A stretch of DNA of 64,000 nucleotides from positions 47,597 to 111,596 of the forward strand of contig JAUHXC010000034.1 in the NCBI GenBank assembly GCA_030427205.1, written 5' to 3'. The notes below the pieces were generated by a model that saw nothing but the letters and a program-made list of their open reading frames with translations, was not told the DNA's origin and did no database searches. This stretch comes from a bacterium. GTDB taxonomy: Bacteria; Myxococcota_A; Bradymonadia; UBA7976; UBA1532. The position numbers and the translations under genes were made by a program. Of this stretch, positions 36,201 through 44,380 are shown in pieces (the stretch's first letter is position 1; every line of letters starts with the position of its first letter).

Positions 36201-36569
36201 CGCCTGCGCCTGCGCCGCCAAGCGCCCGTCGGGCTCTCCGTCCAGGACGACCCGCGGCGCGACGTCGCCCAGATCGGCGAGGTGGTCGGCGACGGCCCGG
36301 GCCCGCGCGCGAATGCGGGTCCGCTCGGCCGTAGGCAGCCCGGGGGTCACCAGATCGAAGACATAGGCATAGAACCAGGCCCGCGCGCGGTCGGGCTCGG
36401 CGGCGATGCGCGCGGCGTGGGCCTGCGCGTCGTCGCCGACGCGATCCAGCGCCGTCTCGAAGGCCGGATCGGCCGCGGCCGGGCTCGCCAGCAGCGTCGT
36501 CAGCAGCGCCGCGAGCAGCATGGCCCGCGGCGCGCGGCGCGCGATCGAGCGTCGTCCGCCGCCCCTCAT
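33213..36569 (-). CDS. Exported TPR protein with divergent CHAT domain
   Basis: 1118 residues with a signal peptide (hydrophobic run ending near residue 33 in PAAA-D). The middle is Ala/Arg-rich, helical and tetratricopeptide-like. The C-terminus has CHAT-domain landmarks ('LDQLPFAALVLAP', 'RLLIVDGAP', 'LAEILVGAPGG', 'PALVFTPAAGG'), but I cannot see the catalytic His-Gly or Cys, so it may be an inactive relative. CHAT proteins beside FecR and cyclases recur in bacterial signalling operons and are thought to sense and relay envelope signals. It overlaps genes at both ends by four bases. Confidence 0.65.
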   Translation of the reverse strand: MRGGGRRSIARRAPRAMLLAALLTTLLASPAAADPAFETALDRVGDDAQAHAARIAAEPDRARAWFYAYVFDLVTPGLPTAERTRIRARARAVADHLADLGDVAPRVVLDGEPDGRLAAQAQAVRAAMDAIRRPADALPLAFDASTTARGVFYGLLHRAALSRRALGGKAEAEGLTEAARRLAAGWLALTGHDELWRALPPAGADRRSLLGRLENSGIAALVAGRSSEARGALTRARQVELSQSGPGPRASFLRGLLAQTWDEPARRLAERQAMLDELGAVGNRWLIARGEARGLQLRLDRGDVDLEARVGSILAVDGAVTDVDIAPILLRTVRHLRTAGAARIGIDDRQAITLLDQAATLLARLREAGVIEATVPADRREQAARDRAAVAARIDLERARLADARGRLDDAWARALAARAALPAPEQAGVDALLARLALERGDLPEAARRAAAADAAAADAALPPAERAANQAVRGRVRLLQGRAAPAFSWANAGLKTVRDAGLADGQRPLRARLHRLAAAALWLDGRRAEAESRLRFALRVWPDVHAALELAGVLLARDDREGARAALSRVADRRTRVAAGCLAADQPRAAANALAGIAGEIADPDPVLTLRAAVCRVWARPRLDGLPAAPAGQGSPRWRAIPPEVRAAVHTLAAEVAERSGGPDAAAQRRAAVHALREALLDGRPRLPRPTTPATLAHAAARLPVDDPESVLAAIGAAELAQRRWRPAPAGPTTDRVNGAVAAVQGRVAAWSRAARRAADPNDADRIAAQDALAAARVELTAALDAQAEAHPAWAALVRPAIPRGSLDAPGPRWIFRVGPRAARLWVLPAAGAPQSYPLPAPAALRALVEGVRPGLSRAEPWPTDGGGDPHAATWRALAAAAEVLVPPPLRETLGDAPIRIHADPPLDQLPFAALVLAPPERPGLAPTFLATGRPVLRCLGRCVPGAAQADASAAGIDMAPADRAAAGRAAPPVASMREGLRAAVAHVGGAVDEQALTPGGARLLIVDGAPPSTALARWAGLAEILVGAPGGDPEAAGHLWARLRGQPLGPALVFTPAAGGAGALLPQDVPRVAEALAPTAAVRRWRLDAMTRAAVPGRVPRHHPAHWARWRRLVP

Positions 36570-37792
36570 CGCGCCGCCTCGCCGGTCACGCTCAGCGTGC
36601 GCGCGCCGCAGCGCAGCCGATTCTCACCGGCCACGACGCGCACCTCGGGGGCCGCCGCGTCGACAGTATGGCAGCCGGCCACGCGCGTACCGACGGGCAG
36701 CGCCATGCCGTCGGCGATGGGCGCCACCTCGATCACCCACGGCTTCGACGGCAGGCTCACCAGCCCGTCGCCGTCGGTCACGGTCAACCGGGCGGTGTAG
36801 CGGCCCACGGGCAGCCCGCTCAGGGTCAGCGACGGCGGGTCGGGCGGCAGATCGGCGGCGGCGAAGCGCGCATCGCCCCGGGACAGCTCGATGCGATAGC
36901 CCACGCCGTCCGTCGGCGCCCAGGCCAGATCGAACACCGCGGCGTCGGCGGTCGCGCCCCACGCCGCGCGGGGGTTCTCGGCCGACCAGACCGGCGCGGG
37001 TGGCAGCGGCCGGGGCGGCGCGGGCGACTGGCCCTTGCGCACGGTCGTGCCCATACCCGTCGAGACCGCCACCGTGCCCCGCCCGCCGAGCCCCGAGACC
37101 TGCACCGGGTCGCCGCCGTGATTCGAGACCGCGCTCGCGCCGTCGTCGGCCGACAGCAGCGCCTCGCCCGCCGTCAGCGCCGCCACGCCCGACGCGCTCT
37201 CGACCCGCATCGTCGACGCCTCGCCGCGCAGCCCGGCCAGCCGACTGCGCAGGGTGCCCCGGGCGAGCCGCACCCGGTTGGCGGTGCGGGTGGTCTCCCG
37301 AGCGGTGCGGCCGAAGATCACCAGCAGCGTATTCTGGTGCATCTCGACCCGGCTCGCGTCGCGGAAGGTCAGCTCGGCGGCGGAGCGGCTGTAGGTGCTG
37401 ACCCGGTAGCCGGTGGTCAGCGGCGTGCCGTCCCGGGCCGGCTGCCAGCCCTCGACGCTGCCCGGGCGATGCTCGACCCGCTGCACGACCTCGGTCACCC
37501 AGGCGTCGGGCGGCAGCGTGGGCGGCAGGGTCAGCGTCTCGCCGGGCACCAGCCGATGGGGCAGCGCGGGGCCGAGGCGCGGGTTGAACTCGTGGATGAT
37601 GTCCCAGCGCTCGCCGTCGCCATACAGGCGGCGCGCGATGCCCGAGCAGGTATCGCCGCGGGTGATGGTGTACTCGACGGTCTCGACCTGCGGCACGTCT
37701 GCCACCGCGGGCGCGGCGAGGCCGCTGAGCAGCCCGAGCAGCGCGAGGGCCGGCCGACGGTGGGCGCGCGTCGTCTTCGATCGGGAGTGCAT
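36566..37792 (-). CDS. LysM and FecR-like domain envelope protein
   Basis: 408 residues, ATG preceded by GAGGGG. A signal peptide (ending near 'APAVA-D') leads to a LysM module ('EYTITRGDTCSGIARRLYG', 'IIHEFNPRL', 'LVPGETLTLPP') that binds peptidoglycan. From about 120 comes a FecR-like region ('ELTFRDASRVEMHQNTLLVI', 'VRLARGTLRSRL', 'STMRVESASGVAALTAGEA'). The C-terminal part has fibronectin-like repeats ('FDLAWAPTDGVGYRIELSRG'). It is first in the five-gene operon, so it is a likely periplasmic ligand sensor upstream of the cyclase and kinases. Confidence 0.82.
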   Translation of the reverse strand: MHSRSKTTRAHRRPALALLGLLSGLAAPAVADVPQVETVEYTITRGDTCSGIARRLYGDGERWDIIHEFNPRLGPALPHRLVPGETLTLPPTLPPDAWVTEVVQRVEHRPGSVEGWQPARDGTPLTTGYRVSTYSRSAAELTFRDASRVEMHQNTLLVIFGRTARETTRTANRVRLARGTLRSRLAGLRGEASTMRVESASGVAALTAGEALLSADDGASAVSNHGGDPVQVSGLGGRGTVAVSTGMGTTVRKGQSPAPPRPLPPAPVWSAENPRAAWGATADAAVFDLAWAPTDGVGYRIELSRGDARFAAADLPPDPPSLTLSGLPVGRYTARLTVTDGDGLVSLPSKPWVIEVAPIADGMALPVGTRVAGCHTVDAAAPEVRVVAGENRLRCGARTLSVTGEAAR

Positions 37793-37842
37793 GCCCCCCT
37801 CGGTAGCAGGTCCCGTGCCGTGTCCGCATGCGGCGACTTCCG

Positions 37843-37857
37843 TGTCTCATCGAGACA
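37843..37857. promoter_or_regulatory. Palindrome TGTCTC-N3-GAGACA, operator 1
   Basis: Inverted repeat of TGTCTC (37843-37848) and GAGACA (37852-37857), in the 201-bp gap between the divergent LysM/FecR operon and the decarboxylase gene. A near-identical site lies 60 bp away, so it is probably a dimeric repressor or activator site serving one or both promoters. The regulator is not encoded beside it. Confidence 0.6.
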
Positions 37858-37903
37858 AACTGTACCCGCCCGCCCCCAAACGAATCAGTGGCACACCGCC
37901 GTC

Positions 37904-37917
37904 TGTCTCATGAGACA
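37904..37917. promoter_or_regulatory. Perfect palindrome TGTCTCATGAGACA, operator 2
   Basis: A 14-bp perfect palindrome made of the same TGTCTC/GAGACA half-sites as 37843-37857, here separated by two bases. It lies 37 bp upstream of a possible -10 element TAGGCT (37954-37959) for the decarboxylase gene, a position suited to activation or repression there. Confidence 0.62.
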
Positions 37918-37993
37918 TGCCAGCGGCCCCTCGCGCCGGCACCGCGCTCCGGGTAGGCTCCCCCGACGCCCCCACCGGCTACGCGGAGATACG

Positions 37994-39487
37994 ATGCGGC
38001 CCGACCAGCCCCAGCCTCAGCCCGGCCAGAGCCCCGAGCAGGCCTCCGAGCACAGCGACAACCGCCGCCCGGGCGACCACATGACCGCCGCCGAGTTCCG
38101 CGCGGCGGGCCACGCCGCCGTCGACTGGATCGCCGACTATCTCTCGACCCTCGAGCAGCGCCCGGTGCTCTCCACTGTCGAGCCGGGCGCGATCGCCGCG
38201 CAGCTGCCGGCCCATCCGCCGCAACGGGGCGAGCCCTTCTCGGCGATGCTCGCCGACCTCGAGCGCGTCGTCATGCCGGGCATCACCCACTGGCAGCACC
38301 CCAGCTTCTTCGCCTACTTCAACTCGAACGCCTCGGGGCCGTCCATCCTCGGCGAGCTGCTCTCGGCGGGCATCGGCGTGCAGGGCATGCTCTGGGCCAC
38401 CAGCCCGGCGTGCACCGAGGTCGAGACGGTGATGATGGACTGGCTGCTCGAGCTGTTGGGCCTGCCCGACATCTTCCGCTCGACGGGGCCCGGCGGCGGG
38501 GTCATCCAGGACACCGCGTCGAGCGCCACGCTGTGCGCCATCCTCGCCGCGCGCGAGCGGGCCACCGGCTGGCAGACCGACCGCACCGGCGTCGACCGGG
38601 CGCTGTGCGTCTACGCCTCCGACCAGACCCACTCCTCCATCGAGAAGGCGGTGCGCATCGCCGGGCTGGGCAAGGATCAGCTGCGGGCCGTCGCGTCGGA
38701 CGCCCGCGGCGCGCTCGATCCGACGGCCCTCGCCGCCGCCATCGCCGCCGATCGCGCCGCCGGCCGGACCCCCTGCGCGGTGATCGCCACCGTGGGCACC
38801 ACCTCGTCCCACGCGATCGATCCGCTGCGCGCGGTGGGCGAGATCTGCCGCAGCGAAGGCGTCTGGCTGCACGTCGACGGGGCCCACGCGGGCACCGCCG
38901 CCGTCTGCCCCGAATACCGCTGGATCCACGACGGGCTCGAGCTGGCCGACAGCTACTGCACCAACCCCCACAAGTGGATGTTCACCAACTTCGACTGCGA
39001 CGCCTTCTGGGTCCGCGACCGCGCGGCGCTGGTGCGCACCCTCAGCGTGCTGCCCGAGTACCTGCGCAACGCGGCGACCGCGTCGGGCGAGGTGATCGAC
39101 TATCGCGACTGGCACATCCCGCTCGGGCGTCGGTTCCGGGCGCTGAAGCTGTGGTTCGTGATGCGCCACTACGGGGTCGAGGGGCTGCGGCGACACATCG
39201 GGCAGCACATCGCGCTGGCTCAGCGCTTCGCCGAGTGGGTCGCGGCGCATGACGCCTTCGAACTGGCGGTGCCCGCGCCGCTCAACCTCGTCTGTTTCCG
39301 CCATGTGGGCGGCGACGCCGTCAATCAGCGCATCGTGGAGACGCTCAACGCCTCGGGCGCGCTCTACCTGACCCATACGAAGATCGCGGGGCGCTACACG
39401 CTGCGCCTGTGCGTCGGCGGCACGTACACCGAGGCGCGCCACGTCGAGGCCGCCTGGCAGGCGATCACCGCCGCCGCAGCGGGCTGA
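37994..39487 (+). CDS. PLP-dependent aromatic-amino-acid-type decarboxylase
   Basis: 497 residues of the group II (DDC/TDC/GAD-like) decarboxylase family. It has the entry segment 'THWQHPSFFAYFNSNAS', the 'HTKIAGRYTLRLCVGG' C-terminus of aromatic amino acid decarboxylases, 'VDGAHAG' at the cofactor site, and the PLP lysine K327 in 'NPHKWM'. It would release CO2 from an aromatic amino acid (tyrosine, tryptophan, phenylalanine or DOPA) to give an amine. GGAG at 37985-37988 supports the ATG at 37994; an ATG at 38081 also fits. The TGTCTC palindromes lie upstream, suggesting regulated amine formation. Confidence 0.88.
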   Translation: MRPDQPQPQPGQSPEQASEHSDNRRPGDHMTAAEFRAAGHAAVDWIADYLSTLEQRPVLSTVEPGAIAAQLPAHPPQRGEPFSAMLADLERVVMPGITHWQHPSFFAYFNSNASGPSILGELLSAGIGVQGMLWATSPACTEVETVMMDWLLELLGLPDIFRSTGPGGGVIQDTASSATLCAILAARERATGWQTDRTGVDRALCVYASDQTHSSIEKAVRIAGLGKDQLRAVASDARGALDPTALAAAIAADRAAGRTPCAVIATVGTTSSHAIDPLRAVGEICRSEGVWLHVDGAHAGTAAVCPEYRWIHDGLELADSYCTNPHKWMFTNFDCDAFWVRDRAALVRTLSVLPEYLRNAATASGEVIDYRDWHIPLGRRFRALKLWFVMRHYGVEGLRRHIGQHIALAQRFAEWVAAHDAFELAVPAPLNLVCFRHVGGDAVNQRIVETLNASGALYLTHTKIAGRYTLRLCVGGTYTEARHVEAAWQAITAAAAG

Positions 39488-39496
39488 GCCGAGCGC

Positions 39497-40786
39497 TCAC
39501 TCGTCGACGGTGCTGCCGCTGCCCAGGCTGCCGCTGCTGCCCAGGCTGCCGTGATCGTCTTCGAGCAGCGCCGCGGGCACCCCCGGCGCCGTATCGCGGC
39601 CGGGATCGGCCCAATCCGGCGCCTGATGATCGCCCGTCCAGGCGTCGCCGACGCCGCTCGGGCCCTCGTCCCCGGCGCGGCGCGCCGCGAGCCAGGCGTC
39701 GATCTCGTCGAGCAGCTCGCTCTCGTCGGCGGCGCCGTCCACCGGCGTATCGCCCTCGTCCTCGCCCACCAGCCGGGTATACGACGCGCCCGAGCCGGTC
39801 GGGGTCAGCGCGTCGAGGGCCCGCTCGTCGAACGAGCGGTACAGCGCGTCGGCCTCGGCGATCTCGCGGGCGAACATGCGGTGCACCAGCGCGGCGGCGC
39901 CGGCTCGATCGTCGCCCGCGCCCACGGCCCGCCGCCAGCGGTCGAGATCATCGGCGAAGGCCCGCGCGGTGGGATAGCGCTCATCGGCCGACTTGGCCAA
40001 CGCCCGGGCCATGATGCCGTCGAACGTCGCGTCGAGCCCCTCGGGGCGCACGGCGCTCGGCGGGTGGGCCGCCGCCCGGCGCACCGCGTCCATCACCGCG
40101 TTGTCGTCGTCGCCGCGAAACGGCACCCGCCCGCACACCGCGAAGTACAGCGCGACCCCCGCCGCGAAGACGTCGGAGCGCCGGTCGAGCACCTCCGAGC
40201 GGGTCTGCTCGGGGCTCATGTAGCGCACCTTGCCCTTGATGAAGCCGGCCCGGGTGCGCGCCTTGTTGAAGCGGGCCTTGGCGATGCCGAAGTCGGTCAG
40301 CTTCACCGCGCCGTCCGCGGCGACGAGGATGTTCGACGGGCTGAAGTCGCGGTGCACCAGCCCCAGGTGGCGCCCGCGCTCGTCGCAGGTCTCGTGGGCG
40401 TGATGCAGCCCGCGCAGGGCCTGCTCGACGATCCAGACGGCGGTGGTGGCCGGCAGCGGCTCGCGGCGCTCGCGCGCCCGGCGGATGATCGCCCGCAGGT
40501 CCGTGCCCGAGACGTACTCCATCGCCAGGAAGTACTGCCCGTCGACCACGCCGAACTCGAGGGTGCGGGTGATGTTGGGGTGGTCGAAGAGCGCGGTGAT
40601 GCGGGCCTCGTCGGTCAGCATCACGATGAACTCGGGGTCGTCGTTGTAGACCGGCAGCGGCCGCTTGAGCGCGATCTCCTCGCCGCCGTCGGGGCCCGGG
40701 CGGCGCGCGCGGTACAGCTCGGCCATGCCCCCCGAGGCGACCCGGTAGAGCAGCAAAAACGGTCCGAAGGGGCGGGGGCGTCGCAC
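39497..40786 (-). CDS. Ser/Thr protein kinase with acidic C-terminal tail
   Basis: 429 residues from GTG 40786. Complete Hanks-type kinase: 'RVASGGMAELYRA' loop, Lys41 in IALKR, 'HRDFSPSNILV' catalytic loop, 'LTDFGIAKA' and 'MSPEQ' (with the Ser in place of APE). Residues 270-429 are acidic and low in complexity, ending in Gly/Ser repeats ('GSLGSSGSLGSGS'), with no transmembrane segment, so the kinase appears soluble. Convergent with the decarboxylase gene and divergent from the lipoprotein gene at 41018. Confidence 0.85.
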   Translation of the reverse strand: MRRPRPFGPFLLLYRVASGGMAELYRARRPGPDGGEEIALKRPLPVYNDDPEFIVMLTDEARITALFDHPNITRTLEFGVVDGQYFLAMEYVSGTDLRAIIRRARERREPLPATTAVWIVEQALRGLHHAHETCDERGRHLGLVHRDFSPSNILVAADGAVKLTDFGIAKARFNKARTRAGFIKGKVRYMSPEQTRSEVLDRRSDVFAAGVALYFAVCGRVPFRGDDDNAVMDAVRRAAAHPPSAVRPEGLDATFDGIMARALAKSADERYPTARAFADDLDRWRRAVGAGDDRAGAAALVHRMFAREIAEADALYRSFDERALDALTPTGSGASYTRLVGEDEGDTPVDGAADESELLDEIDAWLAARRAGDEGPSGVGDAWTGDHQAPDWADPGRDTAPGVPAALLEDDHGSLGSSGSLGSGSTVDE

Positions 40787-41017
40787 GGCCCCGACGATAG
40801 GACGCCGGGCGGCGGAAGTCGAGTCGGGCGGTCGGCGGGCCGCGGTGGAACATCGCGCCCCGCGGCGCGGTTGCGGGCCGGGAGAGACACCGGCGGCGGG
40901 CCGCGCGCGGTTGCATTCGCCCGTGGCCGGTGCTAGTCCTGACCGTGGCCTCGGGGGGCCCGTCGGCCCAGCCCGACCCGTTGATCTGACCGGCCGTCGC
41001 CGGTGGGAGAATCCGAG

Positions 41018-41554
41018 ATGATGCACCCGTTTCGCGCCGTGCGCACGGCGACCCTGGCCCTCTTCGGGCTGACCGGCTTCGGCCTGACCGTGGGCTGCGA
41101 CAAGCCCGCCGAGAAGACCCCGGCCACCAGCGAGGCTGCGCCGGTGGCCGCCGAGAAGGCCCCGACCGCCGCCGCCGAGAAGGCCCCGACGCCCGCGCCG
41201 GCGCCGGCCGCCGCCCAGACCTACAAGATCAAGATCACCCCCGGCGACGCCGAGGCCGGCAAGCAGGCCACCAGCGTCATCGAGGTCACCCCGATGCCGG
41301 GGTACAAGATGAACAAGGACTTCCCCTCGAAGCTCGCCGTGGCCCCCGCCGACGGGGTCACCCTGGCCAAGACCGCCTTCGAGAACGACGACGCGCAGCT
41401 CACCGAAGAGGCCCTGCGCTTCGAGGTGCCCTTCACCGCCGCGGCCGCCGGCAAGCTCGACCTCGCCGGCAGCGCCGACTTCAGCGTGTGCAACGAGAAC
41501 GCCTGCAAGCTGATCCGCGACGAGAAGCTCGCCTGGCAGATCGCGGTCCGCTGA
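41018..41554 (+). CDS. Lipoprotein with AEKAPT linker
   Basis: 178 residues. Lipobox with Cys27 ('LTVGC'), then an Ala/Pro/Lys-rich repeat (AEKAPT twice) that could span the periplasm or reach the surface. Residues about 70-178 form a compact domain, starting 'YKIKITPGDAEAGK', which contains 'VCNENACKLIRDEK' with two Cys, possibly a disulfide. No family recognised. A second ATG follows immediately at 41021; GGGAG is upstream. Confidence 0.65.
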   Translation: MMHPFRAVRTATLALFGLTGFGLTVGCDKPAEKTPATSEAAPVAAEKAPTAAAEKAPTPAPAPAAAQTYKIKITPGDAEAGKQATSVIEVTPMPGYKMNKDFPSKLAVAPADGVTLAKTAFENDDAQLTEEALRFEVPFTAAAAGKLDLAGSADFSVCNENACKLIRDEKLAWQIAVR

Positions 41555-41598
41555 GCCGCCCGTCGCCCGTTGGTCCTACCGCGCGAAAGGCGTCGACC

Positions 41599-43842
41599 TT
41601 GACTCCGCCCGAACGGCCCGATCCCGCAGCCTTCCTCGATCAGACCGTCGACTCGACCCGCAGCCGCTTCGAGGCTCGCGCGACGCTGCTCGGCTTCGCC
41701 GACTACCTCGATCGCGTCGCCGCCGAGCCGGCGGTGCACCTGCGCGACGCCGCCCGCTACGTGCGCGACGCCATCGGGTGGTTCGGCAGCGAGCCCGTCG
41801 AGCGGCCCTACGGGCGCTTCACCCGCTATCGCATCTTCGACGCGGCCTTCGACGACGGCCGTGACCCGGTCATCGGGCAGGAGGTCGTGCAGGAGGCCGT
41901 CGTCGGGCTGTTGACCGACTTCGTGCGCGCCGGCCGGGTCAACCGGCTGGTGCTGCTCAACGGGCCCAACGGCAGCGCCAAGAGCAGCTTCGTCGCCTGC
42001 GTGATGCGCGGCCTCGAGCACTACTCCGACCAGCCCGAGGGCGCGCTCTACACCTTCAACTGGGTCTTCCCGAGCGCGAAGTTCGGCAAGGGCGGCATCG
42101 GTTTCGGCGGCGGTCGGCAGGCCGACGATCTCGAGACCTACGCCCACCTGCGCGAGGGCGACATCGACGCCCGCATCCGCTGCGAGACCCGCGATCATCC
42201 GCTGCTGCTGCTGCCCCGCGCGGCGCGGCGGGCGTTCATGCGCGGTCTGGTCGGCGAAGACGTGCCGCTGCCCGACAGCCTCGCCGAGGGTGAGCTCTCG
42301 CCCAAGGCGCGCCAGATCTTCGACGCGCTGCTCAAGGCCTATCAGGGCGATCTGGCCGAGGTGCTCAAGCACGTGCAGGTCGAGCGCTTCTACATCAGCC
42401 GGCGCTATCGCGAGGCGGCGGTGACGGTCGATCCGCAGATGCGGGTCGACGCCGGCGTGCGCCAGATCACCGCCGACCGCAGCCTGGGGTCGCTGCCGCC
42501 GAGCCTGCACAACCTGACGCTCTTCGAACCGGTGGGTGATCTGGTCGACGCCAACCGCGGCGTGCTCGAATACAACGACCTGCTCAAGCGCAACATCGAG
42601 GCCTTCAAGTACCTGCTCTCGACCTGCGAGACGGGCGCGGTGCGGCTCGAGACCATGGTGCTGCACCTCGACGCGGTGCTGCTCGGCACGTGCAACGCCG
42701 GCCGGCTGACCGCGTTCAAGCAGAGCCCCGACTTCGCCAGCTTCAAGGCGCGCATCGAGCTGGTGACGATGCCCTATCTGGTCGACTACCGCCTCGAGCG
42801 CGAGATCTACGCCGGCGTGCTCGACGAGCTGGGGCGCGACCTGCCCGTGGGCCCGCATGTGGCCGAAGCGCTGGCGCTGTGGGCGGTGATGTGCCGCTTC
42901 GAGGCCCCGCTCGTCGACGAGGACGACGGCTACCCCGAAGACATCCGCAAGGTGCTCGGCGGCATGAGCCCGCTGGACAAGGCCCGGCTCTACGCCGAAG
43001 GCCGGGTGCCCGACGGCACGCCGCGGGACGTGGCCAATACCATCGTCGGCTTGATCCCCGCGCTGTATCGCGAGCGGTCGAAGTCGGAGCTGTACGAGGG
43101 CCGGCGCGGCCCCAGCCCGCGGGCGCTCAAGGGGCTGCTGCTGTCGGCGGCGCGCGGCGCGAAGAGCTGCCTGACCACCGTCGGCCTGCTCGACGCGCTC
43201 GCCGGGCTGGTCGAAGAGACCGCGGTGTATCCCTGGCTCGCCATCGAGCCCGAGGGGCCGTGGCATCACCCCAAGAAGGCCATCGATCTGGTGCGCGCGT
43301 GGTACCTCGACAAGGTCGAGGACGAGCTGCATCAGGCGATGGGGCTGGTCGACGAGACGGCGACCACCGAGCTGTTCCGGCGCTATATCGACCACGCGGT
43401 GCACGCGGTGCGCGGCGAGAAGCGCATCAACCCGGTCACCGGGCGCGCCGAAGACCCCGACGTGCAGTTCATGCAGAACCTCGAGAAGCGGCTGCGGGTC
43501 GAGGTCGGCGAGGGGCGCGACTTCCGCGAGGGCGTCGTGCACCGCATCGCCGCCTGGCGCATGGAGCACCCCGACGACGCGCTGGACTACGGCCGCATCT
43601 TCGAGGCGCACATCAACCGGCTCAACGAGAGCTTCTACGAAGAGAAGCGCAAGCAGTCGACGCGCATCCGCCGCGACCTGCTCTCGCATCTCGTCGACGA
43701 CGGCACCCGGCTCGAGCCCGAGGCGCTCGCCCGGGTGAAGCAGACGGTGCACGCGCTCGAGCGCGACTTCGGCTACGACCGCAGCTGCGCGGTGGAGGTC
43801 ATCGGGTTCTTGTTCAGGCAGCGGGTCGGCGCCGCCGAGTAG
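41599..43842 (+). CDS. prkA: PrkA-family serine protein kinase
   Basis: 747 residues from a TTG preceded by AAAGG at eight bases. It matches the PrkA family over its length: N-terminal AAA domain with Walker A N121-GPNGSAKSS130, the 'RYRIFDAAFDDGRDPVIGQE' lead-in, 'VTMPYLVDYRLEREIY', and the C-terminal kinase/regulatory region ending 'FLFRQRVGAAE'. PrkA is an ATP-dependent kinase/ATPase found with stress and sporulation genes in many bacteria. The usual partner genes (yeaH/spoVR types) are not next to it here. Confidence 0.85.
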   Translation: MTPPERPDPAAFLDQTVDSTRSRFEARATLLGFADYLDRVAAEPAVHLRDAARYVRDAIGWFGSEPVERPYGRFTRYRIFDAAFDDGRDPVIGQEVVQEAVVGLLTDFVRAGRVNRLVLLNGPNGSAKSSFVACVMRGLEHYSDQPEGALYTFNWVFPSAKFGKGGIGFGGGRQADDLETYAHLREGDIDARIRCETRDHPLLLLPRAARRAFMRGLVGEDVPLPDSLAEGELSPKARQIFDALLKAYQGDLAEVLKHVQVERFYISRRYREAAVTVDPQMRVDAGVRQITADRSLGSLPPSLHNLTLFEPVGDLVDANRGVLEYNDLLKRNIEAFKYLLSTCETGAVRLETMVLHLDAVLLGTCNAGRLTAFKQSPDFASFKARIELVTMPYLVDYRLEREIYAGVLDELGRDLPVGPHVAEALALWAVMCRFEAPLVDEDDGYPEDIRKVLGGMSPLDKARLYAEGRVPDGTPRDVANTIVGLIPALYRERSKSELYEGRRGPSPRALKGLLLSAARGAKSCLTTVGLLDALAGLVEETAVYPWLAIEPEGPWHHPKKAIDLVRAWYLDKVEDELHQAMGLVDETATTELFRRYIDHAVHAVRGEKRINPVTGRAEDPDVQFMQNLEKRLRVEVGEGRDFREGVVHRIAAWRMEHPDDALDYGRIFEAHINRLNESFYEEKRKQSTRIRRDLLSHLVDDGTRLEPEALARVKQTVHALERDFGYDRSCAVEVIGFLFRQRVGAAE

Positions 43843-43885
43843 CGGCCCGTTCGCGCAGCGACAGGGAGTGAGAAGGGTGAGAATC

Positions 43886-44380
43886 GTGAAACGCACGCTC
43901 TTGATCGCGGCGTGTCTCGTCGGCGGCGGGCCGGCCTTCGCGGCGGAGGGCGCCCGCTCGCCCGCCGATCTGCTCGCCGAGTACGAGACCGAGGCCCGCG
44001 CGCTCACCGAGAAGGGCGGCAGCGCCCGCGTCGCCGAGCAGATCGGCACCCTGCGGGCGTGGCTGGGTGAGGCCCGGGCGTACCTCGCGGCCGACGAGCC
44101 CGAGCTGCTGCAGCGGCGGCTCGAGCTCGCGCGGGCCCAGATCCGGCTGATCCGGGCCAATATCGACCGGGCGTCGGTCGAGGCCGAGGTGCGCAGCGTG
44201 CGCGATCAGGCCGAGGCCACCGAGAAGTCGGCCACCGAGCTGCGCAACGAGGCCTTCCGCCTCGAGCAGCGCCTGACCGAGCTCGAGCAGCAGGCCGCCG
44301 CGGCCCCGGCAAACCCCGCGGCGCCCGCGGCGCCGGTGGAAGATGCGCCGCCCGCGCCGACGCCGGGAGGTGCCCCGTGA
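43886..44380 (+). CDS. Small exported coiled-coil protein
   Basis: 164 residues. It has a signal peptide (about residues 1-20, ending in AFAA-E) and then a long helical region rich in Glu, Arg, Leu and Ala with heptad-like spacing (about 30-125), probably a coiled coil. A Pro/Ala tail follows. GTG at 43886 is chosen because AGAAGG lies nine bases upstream; two other in-frame GTGs (43868, 43877) are possible. The stop overlaps the OmpA-family gene (GTGA), so the two are likely co-translated and may form a periplasmic link to the wall. Confidence 0.62.
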   Translation: MKRTLLIAACLVGGGPAFAAEGARSPADLLAEYETEARALTEKGGSARVAEQIGTLRAWLGEARAYLAADEPELLQRRLELARAQIRLIRANIDRASVEAEVRSVRDQAEATEKSATELRNEAFRLEQRLTELEQQAAAAPANPAAPAAPVEDAPPAPTPGGAP

